Source: VBCK01 sp036270655 (lineage in GTDB: Bacteria; Pseudomonadota; Gammaproteobacteria; Burkholderiales; Burkholderiaceae_F). From it: a stretch of DNA of 64,000 nt. The position numbers and the translations under genes are program-made. A model generated the notes under the pieces. That model ran no database searches, was not told the origin of the DNA, and was given only the letters and a program-made list of their open reading frames with translations. How positions within the stretch are numbered: the stretch's first letter is position 1; each line of letters starts with the position of its first letter. Below, in pieces: positions 42,645-52,206 of the stretch. The DNA lies in assembly GCA_036270655.1 (NCBI GenBank), contig DATBCD010000017.1, positions 43,157 to 107,156 of the forward strand. The letters are read 5' to 3'.

Positions 42645-45200
42645 CTAGGGGGACAGCGCCTCGAGCAGGTCCCGCTCCAGCTTCAACTGTTCCTTCGGTT
42701 GCGCCAGTGCCGGCCCGTCGATCAGAAACACGTCCTCGACCCGCTCGCCGAGCGTCAGGATCTTGGCGGTCTGTACGTTGACGCCGTGCTGCGCCAGCAC
42801 GCGGGCCACTGCGTACAGCAGGCCGAGGCGGTCCGTAGCCACCAGCGACAGCAGATAGTGCTGCCCGGACTCGTCGACGTTCAGCTGCACCGCCGGGGAG
42901 ACCGGGAAATGCCGCGACTGGCGCGACAGACGTCCCTTGGGCGGGGCTGGCAGCTCGACCTGGCTGGCCATCCAGCCGGTCAGCTCGCTCTCGATGCGGT
43001 CCAGCAGGCTGCGAAAGTGGGTGCCCTGTCCGCGCTCGGAAACCAGGAACGTATCGAGCGCATAGCCGGCGCGCGTGGTGTGGATCTTGGCGTCCAGAAT
43101 GCTCAGGCTGCGGCTGTCGAAGTATCCGCACGCGCGCGCAAACAGCTCTTTCTGGTCGCGCACGTACAGAAGCACCTCGACGCCTTCGCCGTCCGGAGCC
43201 AGCCGGGCTCGCACGATCGGCCGCTCGGTTGCAACGTGCACCAGCAAGGCGCGCGCGTGCCACGCGATGTCCTGCGCCGAGTGGCGCAGGAAGTACACGA
43301 TGTCCAGCTGGCGCCACAGCGGCTCGTGCGCCTGCTCCGACAGGCCGTACAGGCGCAGGATCCGCAGCGCTTCCTGCTTGCGCCCCTCCAGCTCGGCGTC
43401 GGCTGGCCGGGCTTCGCCGCCCAGGGCGCGCCGCGTCAGCCGGAACAGCGTCTCCAGCAGGCGCGCCTTCCAGTTGTTCCAGACCTTCGGGCTGGTTCCG
43501 CGGATGTCGGCGACCGTCAGCAGGTACAGCGCCACCAGGCGCCGGTCGGTCCGCGCCAGCGTGGCGAAGCGCCCGACCACTGCCGGGTCGGTCAGATCCT
43601 GCTTCTGCGCCACTTTCGACATCGTCAGGTGATGCCGCACCAGGAAGACGACCAGCTCGGCGTCCTCGCCGACGATCCCGTGCTCCCGGCAGAATCGCCC
43701 CGCGTCCTGCGCCCCGCGCACGCTGTGGTCGCTGCCACGCCCCTTGGCGATGTCGTGGAACAGGGCGGCCACGTACAGCAGCCAGGGGCGGGCGAAATCC
43801 GCCACCAGCTGGCTGCACAGCGGGTACTCGTGGGCGAACTGGGACTGGGTGAAGCGGCGCAGGTTGCGCACCACCATCAGAATGTGCTGGTCGACCGTGT
43901 AGACGTGAAACAGGTCGTGCTGCATCTGGCCGACGATGCGGCGGAACACCGGAAGATAGGCCCCCAGCACCGACCACTGGTTCATCCTGCGCAGCTCGTG
44001 AAGGACCCCGCGCGGCTGCTGCAGGATGCTCAGGAAGCACTGACGGTTTTCCGGGTTCCTGCGAAAGGCCGCGCCCATCGACGGGCCCGCGTGCCAGATC
44101 GACCTGAGCAGGCCGGGCGACATGCCCTTCAGTTCCGGGTGCCGCTGCAACAGCAGAAAGGCGCGCAGGATCGCTTCCGGCTCGCGTTTCAGCGCCTGCG
44201 GATCGGCGATATCGAGCAGCTCGTCGCGAGAGGTGAATACGCCGTCGAGCACGATGGCGGGCGTCGGATCGGGCGGCGTCAGGCGCCGCTCGATCGCCAG
44301 CAGCACGATGGTGTTGAGCTGCGTGACTGTCTTGGCGGCGCGGTAATAGTTCTGCATCAGCAGCTCGCTGGCCAGGCGGGTCTCAGTGCCGCGCAGGCCC
44401 ATGGCCTCCGCCACGGCCCGCTGCACGTCGAACACGAGGCGATCCTCGCGGCGGCCGGCCACCAGATGCACGCGGGCCCGGATCGACTTGAGCGTGCGCT
44501 CGGTACGGCGCAAGTTCGCTGTCTCCTCGGGCGTCAGCAGGCCCCCGCGCTGCAGATCGCTCCACGACCGACCCAGGCCGGCAGCCTGCGACAGCCACAG
44601 CAGAACCTGCAGATCGCGAAGCCCGCCGGGGCTTTCCTTGCAGTTCGGCTCGAGCGCGAACGGCGTGTCCTCGAATTTGGCGTGGCGCTGCTTCTGCTCG
44701 AGCACTTTGGCGCTCAGGAACGCGAGCGGATCGAGCACGCGGCGCAGCTCCGACTGCAATGCGGCGAACGGGGCCCGCGTGCCGCACACGAGCCTCGATT
44801 CGAGCATCGCGGTCATCACGGTCGGATCACGGCCTGCTTCCTGGCCGCATTGCTGGATGGTGCGCACCGCGTGACCGATCGGCAGGCCCATATCCCACAG
44901 CATATGGACGAAGGACTCGATCTTCGCCGCCTGCGCAGCGCCCGGCTCCTGGGCCGGGATGATCAGCAGGTCGACGTCCGAATGCGGAAACAGCTCCTTG
45001 CGACCGTAGCCGCCGACCGCGGCCACCGAGGCGAAGCGGGCCACATGGGACTGATCGGCGGCGCGCCGCACGAACTGATCCGCAACCTGCGCGAGCTGCG
45101 AGAGGAGCCGCTGGACCGAGCCGCTGCTGCGGAACTGCGCAACGACCCGGGTCCGCTGCGCGCTCAGTTCACCGCGCAAAGCGAATCCGGGGTCGTTCAT
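42645..45200 (-). CDS. glnD: PII uridylyltransferase/uridylyl-removing enzyme
   Basis: GlnD senses glutamine and adds or removes UMP on PII proteins, setting nitrogen status. The 851-residue protein has a nucleotidyltransferase domain with GGYGRKELFPHSDVDLLI (about residues 67-84), a linker domain, an HD phosphohydrolase domain with LFHDIAKGRGSDHS, and two C-terminal ACT domains, the second beginning near YLLSLVATDRLGLLYAVA. Length is typical. The ATG at 45200 is two bases after the map stop; the frame is open further upstream but inside map. Confidence 0.95.
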   Translation of the reverse strand: MNDPGFALRGELSAQRTRVVAQFRSSGSVQRLLSQLAQVADQFVRRAADQSHVARFASVAAVGGYGRKELFPHSDVDLLIIPAQEPGAAQAAKIESFVHMLWDMGLPIGHAVRTIQQCGQEAGRDPTVMTAMLESRLVCGTRAPFAALQSELRRVLDPLAFLSAKVLEQKQRHAKFEDTPFALEPNCKESPGGLRDLQVLLWLSQAAGLGRSWSDLQRGGLLTPEETANLRRTERTLKSIRARVHLVAGRREDRLVFDVQRAVAEAMGLRGTETRLASELLMQNYYRAAKTVTQLNTIVLLAIERRLTPPDPTPAIVLDGVFTSRDELLDIADPQALKREPEAILRAFLLLQRHPELKGMSPGLLRSIWHAGPSMGAAFRRNPENRQCFLSILQQPRGVLHELRRMNQWSVLGAYLPVFRRIVGQMQHDLFHVYTVDQHILMVVRNLRRFTQSQFAHEYPLCSQLVADFARPWLLYVAALFHDIAKGRGSDHSVRGAQDAGRFCREHGIVGEDAELVVFLVRHHLTMSKVAQKQDLTDPAVVGRFATLARTDRRLVALYLLTVADIRGTSPKVWNNWKARLLETLFRLTRRALGGEARPADAELEGRKQEALRILRLYGLSEQAHEPLWRQLDIVYFLRHSAQDIAWHARALLVHVATERPIVRARLAPDGEGVEVLLYVRDQKELFARACGYFDSRSLSILDAKIHTTRAGYALDTFLVSERGQGTHFRSLLDRIESELTGWMASQVELPAPPKGRLSRQSRHFPVSPAVQLNVDESGQHYLLSLVATDRLGLLYAVARVLAQHGVNVQTAKILTLGERVEDVFLIDGPALAQPKEQLKLERDLLEALSP

Positions 45201-45202
45201 GT

Positions 45203-46039
45203 TCAGACGAGCGCCAGGTTGGGCGTCCAGTTCAAGCGGCCCTGCGTGATTGCGGGCGGCTGCGCGGTGCCGGCCGACATCGTCAGTACTTCGACGCCGG
45301 ACTCGGTCACCAGCACCGTGTGCTCCCACTGCGCCGACAGGCTGTGGTCCTTGGTCACGATGGTCCAGCCGTCGGCGAGCTCGCGGATTTCGCGCCGGCC
45401 GGCGTTGATCATCGGTTCGATCGTGAACGTCATGCCGGCAACGAACTGGTCCAGCGTGCCGGCGCGCCCGTAGTGCAGAACCTGGGGCTCCTCGTGGAAG
45501 CGCCGGCCGATCCCATGGCCGCAGAATTCGCGCACCACGCTGTAGCCGTGCTTTTCGGCGTGACCCTGGATGACCGCGCCGATATCGCCGAAATGGCCCC
45601 CGGGCCGTACTGTGGCGATGCCCAGCCACATGCACTCGAACGTGACTTCGCACAGGCGGCGCGCACCGAGCGAGACGTCGCCGACCAGATACATCCGGCT
45701 GCTGTCGCCGTGCCAGCCATCCTTGATGACGGTAACATCGATATTGACGATGTCACCGGCCTTCAGCGCGCGTTCGCCCGGCACTCCGTGGCAGACCTGG
45801 TGGTTCACCGAGGTGCAGATCGATTTCGGGTACGGACGGTACCCCGGCGGAGCGTAGTTCAGCGGGGCCGGAATCGTCCCCTGGACGTTCACCATGTAGT
45901 CGTGACACAACCGGTCGAGCTCGCCGGTGGTCACGCCGGGCTTGACGTGCGGCGTGATGAAATCGAGCACCTCGGCGGCCAGCCGGCCGGCGACGCGCAT
46001 CGCTTCGACTTCCTCGGAGCTCTTGATCGAAACGGCCAT
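45203..46039 (-). CDS. map: Methionine aminopeptidase, type I
   Basis: Methionine aminopeptidase removes the initiator methionine from new proteins. From the ATG at 46039 the product has 278 residues. It shows CTSVNHQVCHGVP, DVTVIKDGWHGDSS (metal Asp pair), FCGHGIGRRFHEEP (catalytic His region) and TIEPM. MAVSIKSSEEVEAMR aligns with family N-termini; starts at 46066 (ATG) and 46072 (GTG) would add about ten residues without similarity. It is divergent from rpsB and leads map-glnD. Confidence 0.93.
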   Translation of the reverse strand: MAVSIKSSEEVEAMRVAGRLAAEVLDFITPHVKPGVTTGELDRLCHDYMVNVQGTIPAPLNYAPPGYRPYPKSICTSVNHQVCHGVPGERALKAGDIVNIDVTVIKDGWHGDSSRMYLVGDVSLGARRLCEVTFECMWLGIATVRPGGHFGDIGAVIQGHAEKHGYSVVREFCGHGIGRRFHEEPQVLHYGRAGTLDQFVAGMTFTIEPMINAGRREIRELADGWTIVTKDHSLSAQWEHTVLVTESGVEVLTMSAGTAQPPAITQGRLNWTPNLALV

Positions 46040-46094
46040 TGGAGCGTGGGCCCACGACGTGTTCATACGCACACGAGCGTCGGGGCAATGTCGC

Positions 46095-46100
46095 TATAAT
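46095..46100 (+). promoter_or_regulatory. Candidate rpsB promoter -10 (TATAAT)
   Basis: A consensus TATAAT in GCTATAATACGCGG lies 188 bp upstream of the rpsB ATG in the map-rpsB divergent region. No good -35 is spaced to it. Transcription would start near 46107, giving a leader of about 176 nt that includes the hairpin at 46113-46149. Confidence 0.5.
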
Positions 46101-46112
46101 ACGCGGCTTCAC

Positions 46113-46149
46113 GGGGCTGGCCCGTCGCTCCAATGACCGGACCAGCCCC
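46113..46149 (+). terminator. Attenuator-like hairpin in the rpsB leader
   Basis: GGGGCTGG and CCAGCCCC, eight perfect pairs with further partial pairing inside the 21-base loop, are followed by TTGATTTGTCTTT. It has the form of an intrinsic terminator a few bases downstream of the predicted start site and 134 bp before rpsB. It may be an attenuator or S2-responsive leader. It could alternatively end an antisense-directed transcript, but no plus-strand gene lies upstream. Confidence 0.5.
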
Positions 46150-46282
46150 TTGATTTGTCTTTAAGTTTTGTCGAACCACAATCGCGCGCACCGCACCCAA
46201 GGTGCTGCGGGCCAGGGATCGGGACTGTCCCTGGCCGGCGGACTCGGCGGCTGCGTCGGACCCAACCTTGGAGAATGGCAAC

Positions 46283-47038
46283 ATGTCAGTGACGATGCGC
46301 CAGATGCTGGAAGCAGGGGTTCATTTCGGGCATCAGACCCGATTCTGGAACCCGAAAATGGCACCGTTCATTTTCGGCCACCGCAACAAGATCCACATCA
46401 TCAACCTGGAGCGTACGCTCGATCAGTTCGTGGCGGCGACCCTGTTCACCCGCCAGCTGGCCGCCAATCGGGGCACGATGCTTTTTGTCGGCACCAAGCG
46501 CCAGGCGCGGGAGATCCTGGTCGAGGAGGCGCGCCGGTGCGGCATGCCATTCGTCGACCAGCGATGGCTGGGCGGCATGCTGACCAATTTCAAGACGATC
46601 AAGACGTCGATCAAGCGCTTGAAGGAGATGGAGCAGACCCGGGAGGAAGGCGGCCTGGAGCGGATGCCGAAAAAGGAGGCGCTGCATTTTCAGCGGGAGA
46701 TCGACAAGCTGAACAAGGCGATCGGCGGCATCAAGGAGATGAACGCGCTGCCCGACGCGTTGTTCGTCATCGACGTCGGGTACCACAAGATCGCGATTGC
46801 CGAGGCGACCAAGCTCGGAATTCCGGTGGTCGGCGTGGTCGATACGAACCATTCGCCGGAGGGTATCGCGTACGTGATCCCCGGCAACGACGATTCCAGT
46901 CGGGCCGTTCGCCTTTACGCGCGGGGGATCGCCGACGCGATTCTGGAAGGCAAGGCCAATGCGTTGCAGGGGGTCGTCGCGACCGTGACCGACGACGAGT
47001 TCGTCGAGGTCAGCGAAGATTCCGGCGGGGAAGCCTGA
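46283..47038 (+). CDS. rpsB: 30S ribosomal protein S2
   Basis: The 251-residue protein is ribosomal protein uS2, beginning MSVTMRQMLEAGVHFGHQTR and carrying WNPKMAPFIFGHRNKIHIIN and the VVDTNHSPEGIAYVIPGNDDS region. It assembles late onto the 30S subunit and is needed for bS1 binding. The ATG at 46283 follows GGAG at 46270; an in-frame upstream start has no family match. It leads the rpsB-tsf-pyrH-frr run. Confidence 0.97.
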   Translation: MSVTMRQMLEAGVHFGHQTRFWNPKMAPFIFGHRNKIHIINLERTLDQFVAATLFTRQLAANRGTMLFVGTKRQAREILVEEARRCGMPFVDQRWLGGMLTNFKTIKTSIKRLKEMEQTREEGGLERMPKKEALHFQREIDKLNKAIGGIKEMNALPDALFVIDVGYHKIAIAEATKLGIPVVGVVDTNHSPEGIAYVIPGNDDSSRAVRLYARGIADAILEGKANALQGVVATVTDDEFVEVSEDSGGEA

Positions 47039-47135
47039 GCTGCGCTCCGAGCCGTTGGACGATAGGCAGCGCGATTCGACCAGGGCGATCGATCGCGCCC
47101 GTTGCGCACACTGAACGCATAGAGGGGAATTTACG

Positions 47136-48020
47136 ATGGCCGAAGTGACCGCGGGCATGGTCAAGGAACTGCGGGAAAAGACCGATGCGCCGATGATGGA
47201 ATGCAAGAAGGCGCTGGCCGAAGCGCAGGGCGACATGGCCCGCGCGGAGGAGATCCTGCGGGTCAAGCTGGGCAACAAGGCGGCCAAGGTGTCGAGCCGG
47301 ATCGCTGCCGAGGGCCTGGTGGCGATCGACGTGGAAGCCTCCGGCAAGGTCGGCGCCATCGTCGAAGTCAATTGCGAGACCGACTTCGTGGCCAAGAACG
47401 AGGAGTTCCAGGCGTTCGCACGGGCGTTGGCCAGGCTGGTGGCCCAGCAGGGGCCGGCCGACGTGGCGGCGCTGTCGGCGCTCCCGCTGGGCGGCGCGAC
47501 CAGCGTCGAAGCCGCGCGGGCCGCGCTGGTCGGCAAGATCGGAGAGAACATTTCGATTCGGCGGTTTGCCCGGCTTAAAGCAGCCGGCCGTCTGCTGAGC
47601 TACGTCCACGGAGGCTCGAAGATCGGCGTGCTGGTGGACCTGACGGGCGGGGACGACGCGCTGGGCAAGGACCTGGCGATGCACATCGCCGCCGGCAAAC
47701 CCAAGTCGCTGAGGGCCGACGGCGTGCCGGCCGAGGACATCGAGCGTGAACGGTCGATCGCCCGGCAGAAGGCGGCCGAGTCCGGCAAGCCTGCCGAGAT
47801 CCAGGCCAAGATGGTCGAGGGCGCGGTCCAGAAGTATCTGAAAGAGGTCACGCTGCTGGGGCAGCCGTTCGTGAAGGACGACAAGCTGTCGGTCGAGCAG
47901 TTGCTGAAGCAGAAAGGCGCCACGGTCAACGCCTTCGTGCTGTTCGTCGTGGGCGAGGGAATCGGCAAGCCGCCTGCGGACGACTTCGCCGCAGAAGTCG
48001 CTGCGATGGCCCGCCGCTGA
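47136..48020 (+). CDS. tsf: Elongation factor Ts
   Basis: EF-Ts exchanges GDP for GTP on EF-Tu. The 294-residue protein has the N-terminal UBA-like domain with LREKTDAPMMECKKAL, the TDFVAKNEEF core motif of the EF-Tu contact (about residues 81-90) and two dimerisation subdomains. The ATG at 47136 follows AGAGGGGAA. It lies 97 bp after rpsB with no terminator evident. Confidence 0.97.
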   Translation: MAEVTAGMVKELREKTDAPMMECKKALAEAQGDMARAEEILRVKLGNKAAKVSSRIAAEGLVAIDVEASGKVGAIVEVNCETDFVAKNEEFQAFARALARLVAQQGPADVAALSALPLGGATSVEAARAALVGKIGENISIRRFARLKAAGRLLSYVHGGSKIGVLVDLTGGDDALGKDLAMHIAAGKPKSLRADGVPAEDIERERSIARQKAAESGKPAEIQAKMVEGAVQKYLKEVTLLGQPFVKDDKLSVEQLLKQKGATVNAFVLFVVGEGIGKPPADDFAAEVAAMARR

Positions 48021-48050
48021 CAGGCGGCAGCGCTCAAAACAGGGGTTGCG

Positions 48051-48770
48051 ATGAACACCGAGCGGCGCTACCGGCGTGTCCTGCTGAAGCTCTCCGGCGA
48101 AGCGCTGATGGGAGAGCAGTCGTTCGGCATCAGCCGGACCACGATCGAGAAGATGGTCGAGGACATCGCGCAGGTCGTCCGGCTCGAGGTGGAACTGGCG
48201 ATCGTGATCGGCGGCGGCAACATCTTCCGCGGGGTCGCGCTCGGATCCAGCGGAATGGAGCGTGCGACGGCCGATTACATGGGGATGATGGCGACCATCA
48301 TGAACGCGATGGCGTTGCAGGACGCGATGCAGCGCGCCGGCCTGGAAGCTCGCGTGCAGTCGGCGCTGAACGTCGAACAGGTCGTCGAGCCTTATATCCG
48401 CCCCAAGGCGATGCGATATCTGGAGGAGGGTAAGGTCGTGATCTTCGCGGCCGGCACCGGCAATCCGTTCTTCACCACCGACACGGCGGCGGCTCTGCGC
48501 GGCACCGAGGTCGGCGCGCAGATCGTGCTGAAGGCGACCAAGGTCGACGGCGTGTATTCGGCCGATCCGATCAAGGATCCGTCGGCGGTGCGCTACACGC
48601 GCATCAGCTTCGATGACGCGCTTGCGCGCAACCTGCAGATCATGGATTCGACGGCGTTCGCGCTGTGCCGGGATCAGCGCCTGCCGATCCGGGTCTTCAA
48701 CATCACCAAGCCGGGCGCGCTGCTGCGGGCCGTCCTGGGTGAAGACGAGGGTACTCTGGTATACGTCTGA
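48051..48770 (+). CDS. pyrH: UMP kinase
   Basis: PyrH phosphorylates UMP to UDP with ATP. The 239-residue hexameric kinase of the amino acid kinase fold begins with RVLLKLSGEALMGE, and has IGGGNIFRG (UMP/ATP loop), GMMATIMNA and GNPFFTTDTAA. Length is typical. It follows tsf by 30 bp. Confidence 0.97.
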   Translation: MNTERRYRRVLLKLSGEALMGEQSFGISRTTIEKMVEDIAQVVRLEVELAIVIGGGNIFRGVALGSSGMERATADYMGMMATIMNAMALQDAMQRAGLEARVQSALNVEQVVEPYIRPKAMRYLEEGKVVIFAAGTGNPFFTTDTAAALRGTEVGAQIVLKATKVDGVYSADPIKDPSAVRYTRISFDDALARNLQIMDSTAFALCRDQRLPIRVFNITKPGALLRAVLGEDEGTLVYV

Positions 48771-48836
48771 AGCCGCGGGCGCGGTTTCCCCCCCAAGTGC
48801 GATGTGCGGTTTCGGGGGCTGGCGAGGAGGCACGGC

Positions 48837-49397
48837 ATGAAACCAAGTGAGATACGCAGCTCCACCGAACAGAAGATGGCCAAGAGCGTCGAAGCCCTGA
48901 AGCACGACCTGGCGAAGATTCGGACCGGCCGGGCGCACACCGGGCTGCTGGACCACATACAGGTCGACTACTACGGTTCGATGGTTCCGTTGAGCCAGGT
49001 TGCCAACGTGGGGCTGGGCGATGCCCGCACGATCACCGTGCAGCCGTGGGAAAAGAAGATGCTTACGGTGATCGAAAAAGCGATCCGGGAGTCGGACCTT
49101 GGCCTGAATCCGGCCTCGCAGGGCGAGATGCTGCGCATTCCGATGCCACCGCTGACGGAGGAGCGCCGGCGCGAGATGACCAAGGTGGTACGGCACGAAG
49201 GCGAGAACGCGCGGGTAGCGGTTCGCAACCTGCGCCGCGACGCGATTCACCACCTGAAGGAAATGCTGAAAAAGAAGGAGATCTCCGAGGACGACGAGCG
49301 GCGCGCGCAGGATGACATGCAGAAGCTGACGGACCGATTCGTCGGCGAGATCGACAAGCTGGTCGCGGAAAAGGAAAAAGAGCTGATGACCGTTTGA
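48837..49397 (+). CDS. frr: Ribosome recycling factor
   Basis: RRF splits post-termination ribosomes with EF-G. The 186-residue helical protein has KIRTGRAHTGLLDHIQVDYYG (conserved N-terminal region), NPASQGEMLRIPMPPLTEERR and RDAIHHLKEMLKKKEISEDD. The ATG at 48837 follows GAGGAGG at 48824-48830, which decides the start over an upstream in-frame codon at 48804. Confidence 0.97.
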   Translation: MKPSEIRSSTEQKMAKSVEALKHDLAKIRTGRAHTGLLDHIQVDYYGSMVPLSQVANVGLGDARTITVQPWEKKMLTVIEKAIRESDLGLNPASQGEMLRIPMPPLTEERRREMTKVVRHEGENARVAVRNLRRDAIHHLKEMLKKKEISEDDERRAQDDMQKLTDRFVGEIDKLVAEKEKELMTV

Positions 49398-49431
49398 ATG
49401 CGCGCACTTCGATGATTGAGGCTGCGCACCC

Positions 49432-50175
49432 GTGAATCCCCCGAATCCAGACGCTGCGGTCGTGCCGCCGCGCCACGTTGCCGTGATCATGGACGGCAAC
49501 GGCCGGTGGGCCACGGCGCGGCGCCTGCCGCGGGCCGCCGGACACTCGCGTGGCGTGGACGCGGTCCGCTCGACCATCGAGACGTGCGCGCGGCGCGGCG
49601 TCGAGTATCTGACGTTGTTCGCGTTCAGCTCCGAGAACTGGCGCCGCCCGGCCGACGAAGTATCACTGCTGATGCGCCTGTTCGTCAGCTCGTTGCAGCG
49701 CGAGGTCGGCCGGCTGGTTGAAAACGGCGTGCGAATGCGCGTGGTCGGGCAGGTCGATTCGCTGGAACCGGAGCTGGGGCGGCTGATCCGGGAAGCCGAG
49801 GCACGCACCGCGGACAACCAGCGCTTGAATCTGACGGTGTGCGTCAGCTACGGAGGGCGCTGGGACATCGTTCAGGCGTCCTCGGCGCTGGCCAGGCAGG
49901 CGGTGCGAGAGGGCAGAGTCATCGAGACCGACGACGGGCAGTTCGCAAGCGGCCTGGCGCTGGCGTTCGCACCGGATCCAGACCTGCTGATCCGCACCGG
50001 CGGAGAGCGCAGAATCAGCAACTTCCTGCTGTGGCAACTGGCGTATACCGAGTTGTATTTCACCGATGTGCTGTGGCCCGATTTCGATGCCGACCAGCTG
50101 GACATCGCGTTGCGCTGGTTCGGACGGCGCGAACGCCGCTTCGGCCAGGTCGAATCGAGCGTGGCTCGACCATGA
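49432..50175 (+). CDS. uppS: Undecaprenyl diphosphate synthase
   Basis: UppS adds eight isoprene units to farnesyl diphosphate to make the lipid carrier for peptidoglycan and surface polysaccharides. The 247-residue cis-prenyltransferase has IMDGNGRWA with catalytic Asp (about residue 20), SSENWRRP, and a C-terminal RTGGERRISNFLLWQLAYTE region. The start is a GTG at 49432. It is 34 bp after frr. Confidence 0.95.
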   Translation: MNPPNPDAAVVPPRHVAVIMDGNGRWATARRLPRAAGHSRGVDAVRSTIETCARRGVEYLTLFAFSSENWRRPADEVSLLMRLFVSSLQREVGRLVENGVRMRVVGQVDSLEPELGRLIREAEARTADNQRLNLTVCVSYGGRWDIVQASSALARQAVREGRVIETDDGQFASGLALAFAPDPDLLIRTGGERRISNFLLWQLAYTELYFTDVLWPDFDADQLDIALRWFGRRERRFGQVESSVARP

Positions 50176-50185
50176 TGGCTCCGGC

Positions 50186-51016
50186 ATGCTGCGCACGCGG
50201 CTGATCACGGCGGTCGTGCTGCTGGCGCTGATCGGGCTTGCGGCGGCCTGGGGCTCATGGGCCTTGCTCGGACTGTTCGCGCTGCTGGTCGCCGCGGCGC
50301 TGTACGAGTGGATGCGGCTGGCCGGCTGCAGCCTCGCCGTTTCGACGGGCACCGCGGTCGTCTATGGGGCGCTCCTGATCGCAACGTCCGCCCTGGATGT
50401 GCGTGCACCGGATCGCGTCAACGCGGCCGCGTCGCTGGCCGCGTGCGCGCTGTGGTGCGCCCTGGGCGTGGGCGTCGCATACGCCGACCGGGGTCGGTTC
50501 AGAATCGGTCGGGGCGCGTCGATGGTTCTTGCGGTGGCGCTGCTGACGGCCGGATGGATGGCGCTGGACAGCTTGCTGGCCAGGGGCCTGCAATGGCTGG
50601 TGTCGGTGCTGGCGGTGGTCTGGATCGCCGACATCGCAGCCTACTTCAGCGGGCGGGCGCTCGGCCGGCACAAGCTGGCGCCGCGGGTCAGCCCCGGCAA
50701 GACCTGGGAAGGCGTGTACGGAGCCGTGGTGCTTGTGTCGGCGGCCGCGCTGGCGGCTCACGCGGGGTGGCCGCGAGCCGGCCTCTGGTCCAATCGCCTG
50801 CTCTCGGAGCTTGCCTGGCCGCTGGCACTGGCCGCGTTATGGGGCGTGGTGGCGCTGTCGATCGTCGGAGATCTGTTCGAGAGCCTGTTGAAGCGGCAGG
50901 CGCAGGTCAAGGACAGCGGCCGGCTGCTGCCCGGCCACGGCGGGGTGCTGGATCGAATCGATGCGACGCTGCCGGCGCTTCCAGCCGCCGTGCTGATCGA
51001 CTGGTGGACCCGTTGA
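50186..51016 (+). CDS. cdsA: Phosphatidate cytidylyltransferase
   Basis: CdsA makes CDP-diacylglycerol from phosphatidate and CTP, the branch point of phospholipid synthesis. The 276-residue polytopic membrane protein ends with the CDP-alcohol synthase signature, SPGKTWEG through GDLFESLLKRQ to KDSGRLLPGHGGVLDRID. The ATG at 50186 is the first start after the uppS stop. It overlaps dxr at TTGA. Confidence 0.94.
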   Translation: MLRTRLITAVVLLALIGLAAAWGSWALLGLFALLVAAALYEWMRLAGCSLAVSTGTAVVYGALLIATSALDVRAPDRVNAAASLAACALWCALGVGVAYADRGRFRIGRGASMVLAVALLTAGWMALDSLLARGLQWLVSVLAVVWIADIAAYFSGRALGRHKLAPRVSPGKTWEGVYGAVVLVSAAALAAHAGWPRAGLWSNRLLSELAWPLALAALWGVVALSIVGDLFESLLKRQAQVKDSGRLLPGHGGVLDRIDATLPALPAAVLIDWWTR

Positions 51017-52206
51017 GCGACGCCAAAGCAACCCGCCAGGGCATCAGCATTCTCGGTGCCACCGGTTCGATCGGAACCAGCACGCTGGACGTTCTGTCCC
51101 GGCATCCGGATCGCTTCCGGGTCGTTGCCCTGACAGCGCACTCGAGCGTCGATCGCCTGCTGGAATTGTGTCGCCGCTTCGAGCCCGAACTGGCGGCGGT
51201 CGGCGAGGCGAAGCACACGGGGCTGCTGGCCGACGGCCTGCGCAAGGCGGGGTTGCGCACGATGGCGTCCGGCGGCGCCGACGGCCTGATCGAGGCTGCC
51301 CGGCTGGAATCTGCCGATTGCGTGGTGGCGGCCATCGTGGGTGCGGCCGGACTGAGGGCGACGCTGGCGGCGGCGCGCGCAGGCAAGCGCCTGCTGCTGG
51401 CGAACAAGGAGGCGGTGGTGTGCGCCGGCTCGCTGCTGATCGAGGCGGTGCGCAACGGCCGCGGCAGCCTGTTGCCGCTCGACAGCGAGCACAACGCGAT
51501 CCACCAGTGCCTGGCCGCGGCGCGCGACGCCAACCACGCGGTGCGGCGCCTGATTCTGACCGCCTCGGGCGGCCCGTTTCTCAGACGCACCGAGCTTGCC
51601 GGCGTGACTCCCGAGCAGGCCTGTGCCCATCCAAAATGGAACATGGGTCGCAAGATCTCGGTCGACTCGGCCACGTTGATGAACAAAGGCCTGGAGGTGA
51701 TCGAGGCGAGCCGGTTGTTCGGGTTCGAACCGGATCTGGTCGACGTCGTGATCCACCCGCAAAGCGTGATCCACTCGATGGTGGAGTTCGTCGACGGGTC
51801 GGTGCTTGCACAGATGGGAACGCCGGACATGCGCACGCCGATCGCCTACGCGCTCGGATTTCCCGAGTGGATCAGCAGCGGGTCGCCCCGTCTCGATCTG
51901 CTGCAGGCCGGCCCCCTGCAGTTCGAAGCCCCCGACCAGCACCAGTTCCCGTGTCTGCGCCTGGCGTATCAGGCGCTGCGGTCGGGCCCGGCGGCCTGCA
52001 TCGCGCTGAACGCGGCCAACGAGGTGGCGGTCGAATCCTTCTTGAAGCGCGAGCTGCCATTTGCTCGAATCCCTGCCGTGATCCAGGAGGTGCTGGCCGG
52101 TTGCCGGGCCGCCCCGCCGGATTCGGTCGAGGCGGTCCTCGACCAGGATGACGGGGCCCGCCGCCAGACCCGATCGTTGCTGACGAAAAAAATATGGACC
52201 TCCTGA
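51013..52206 (+). CDS. dxr: 1-deoxy-D-xylulose 5-phosphate reductoisomerase
   Basis: Dxr makes 2-C-methylerythritol 4-phosphate, the second step of the non-mevalonate isoprenoid pathway that feeds UppS. The 397-residue protein has the NADPH loop GATGSIGTST (residues 13-22), LLLANKEAVV, TASGGPF and HPKWNMGRKISVDSATLMNK (metal and substrate binding). The start is a TTG at 51013, giving MSDAKATRQG, overlapping the cdsA stop. It overlaps rseP by 13 bp. Confidence 0.95.
   Translation: MSDAKATRQGISILGATGSIGTSTLDVLSRHPDRFRVVALTAHSSVDRLLELCRRFEPELAAVGEAKHTGLLADGLRKAGLRTMASGGADGLIEAARLESADCVVAAIVGAAGLRATLAAARAGKRLLLANKEAVVCAGSLLIEAVRNGRGSLLPLDSEHNAIHQCLAAARDANHAVRRLILTASGGPFLRRTELAGVTPEQACAHPKWNMGRKISVDSATLMNKGLEVIEASRLFGFEPDLVDVVIHPQSVIHSMVEFVDGSVLAQMGTPDMRTPIAYALGFPEWISSGSPRLDLLQAGPLQFEAPDQHQFPCLRLAYQALRSGPAACIALNAANEVAVESFLKRELPFARIPAVIQEVLAGCRAAPPDSVEAVLDQDDGARRQTRSLLTKKIWTS

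Noticed and set aside
47010..49817. Long open frame antisense to tsf, pyrH and frr
   Set aside because: It is a GC-rich shadow crossing three well-identified genes and their intergenic gaps.
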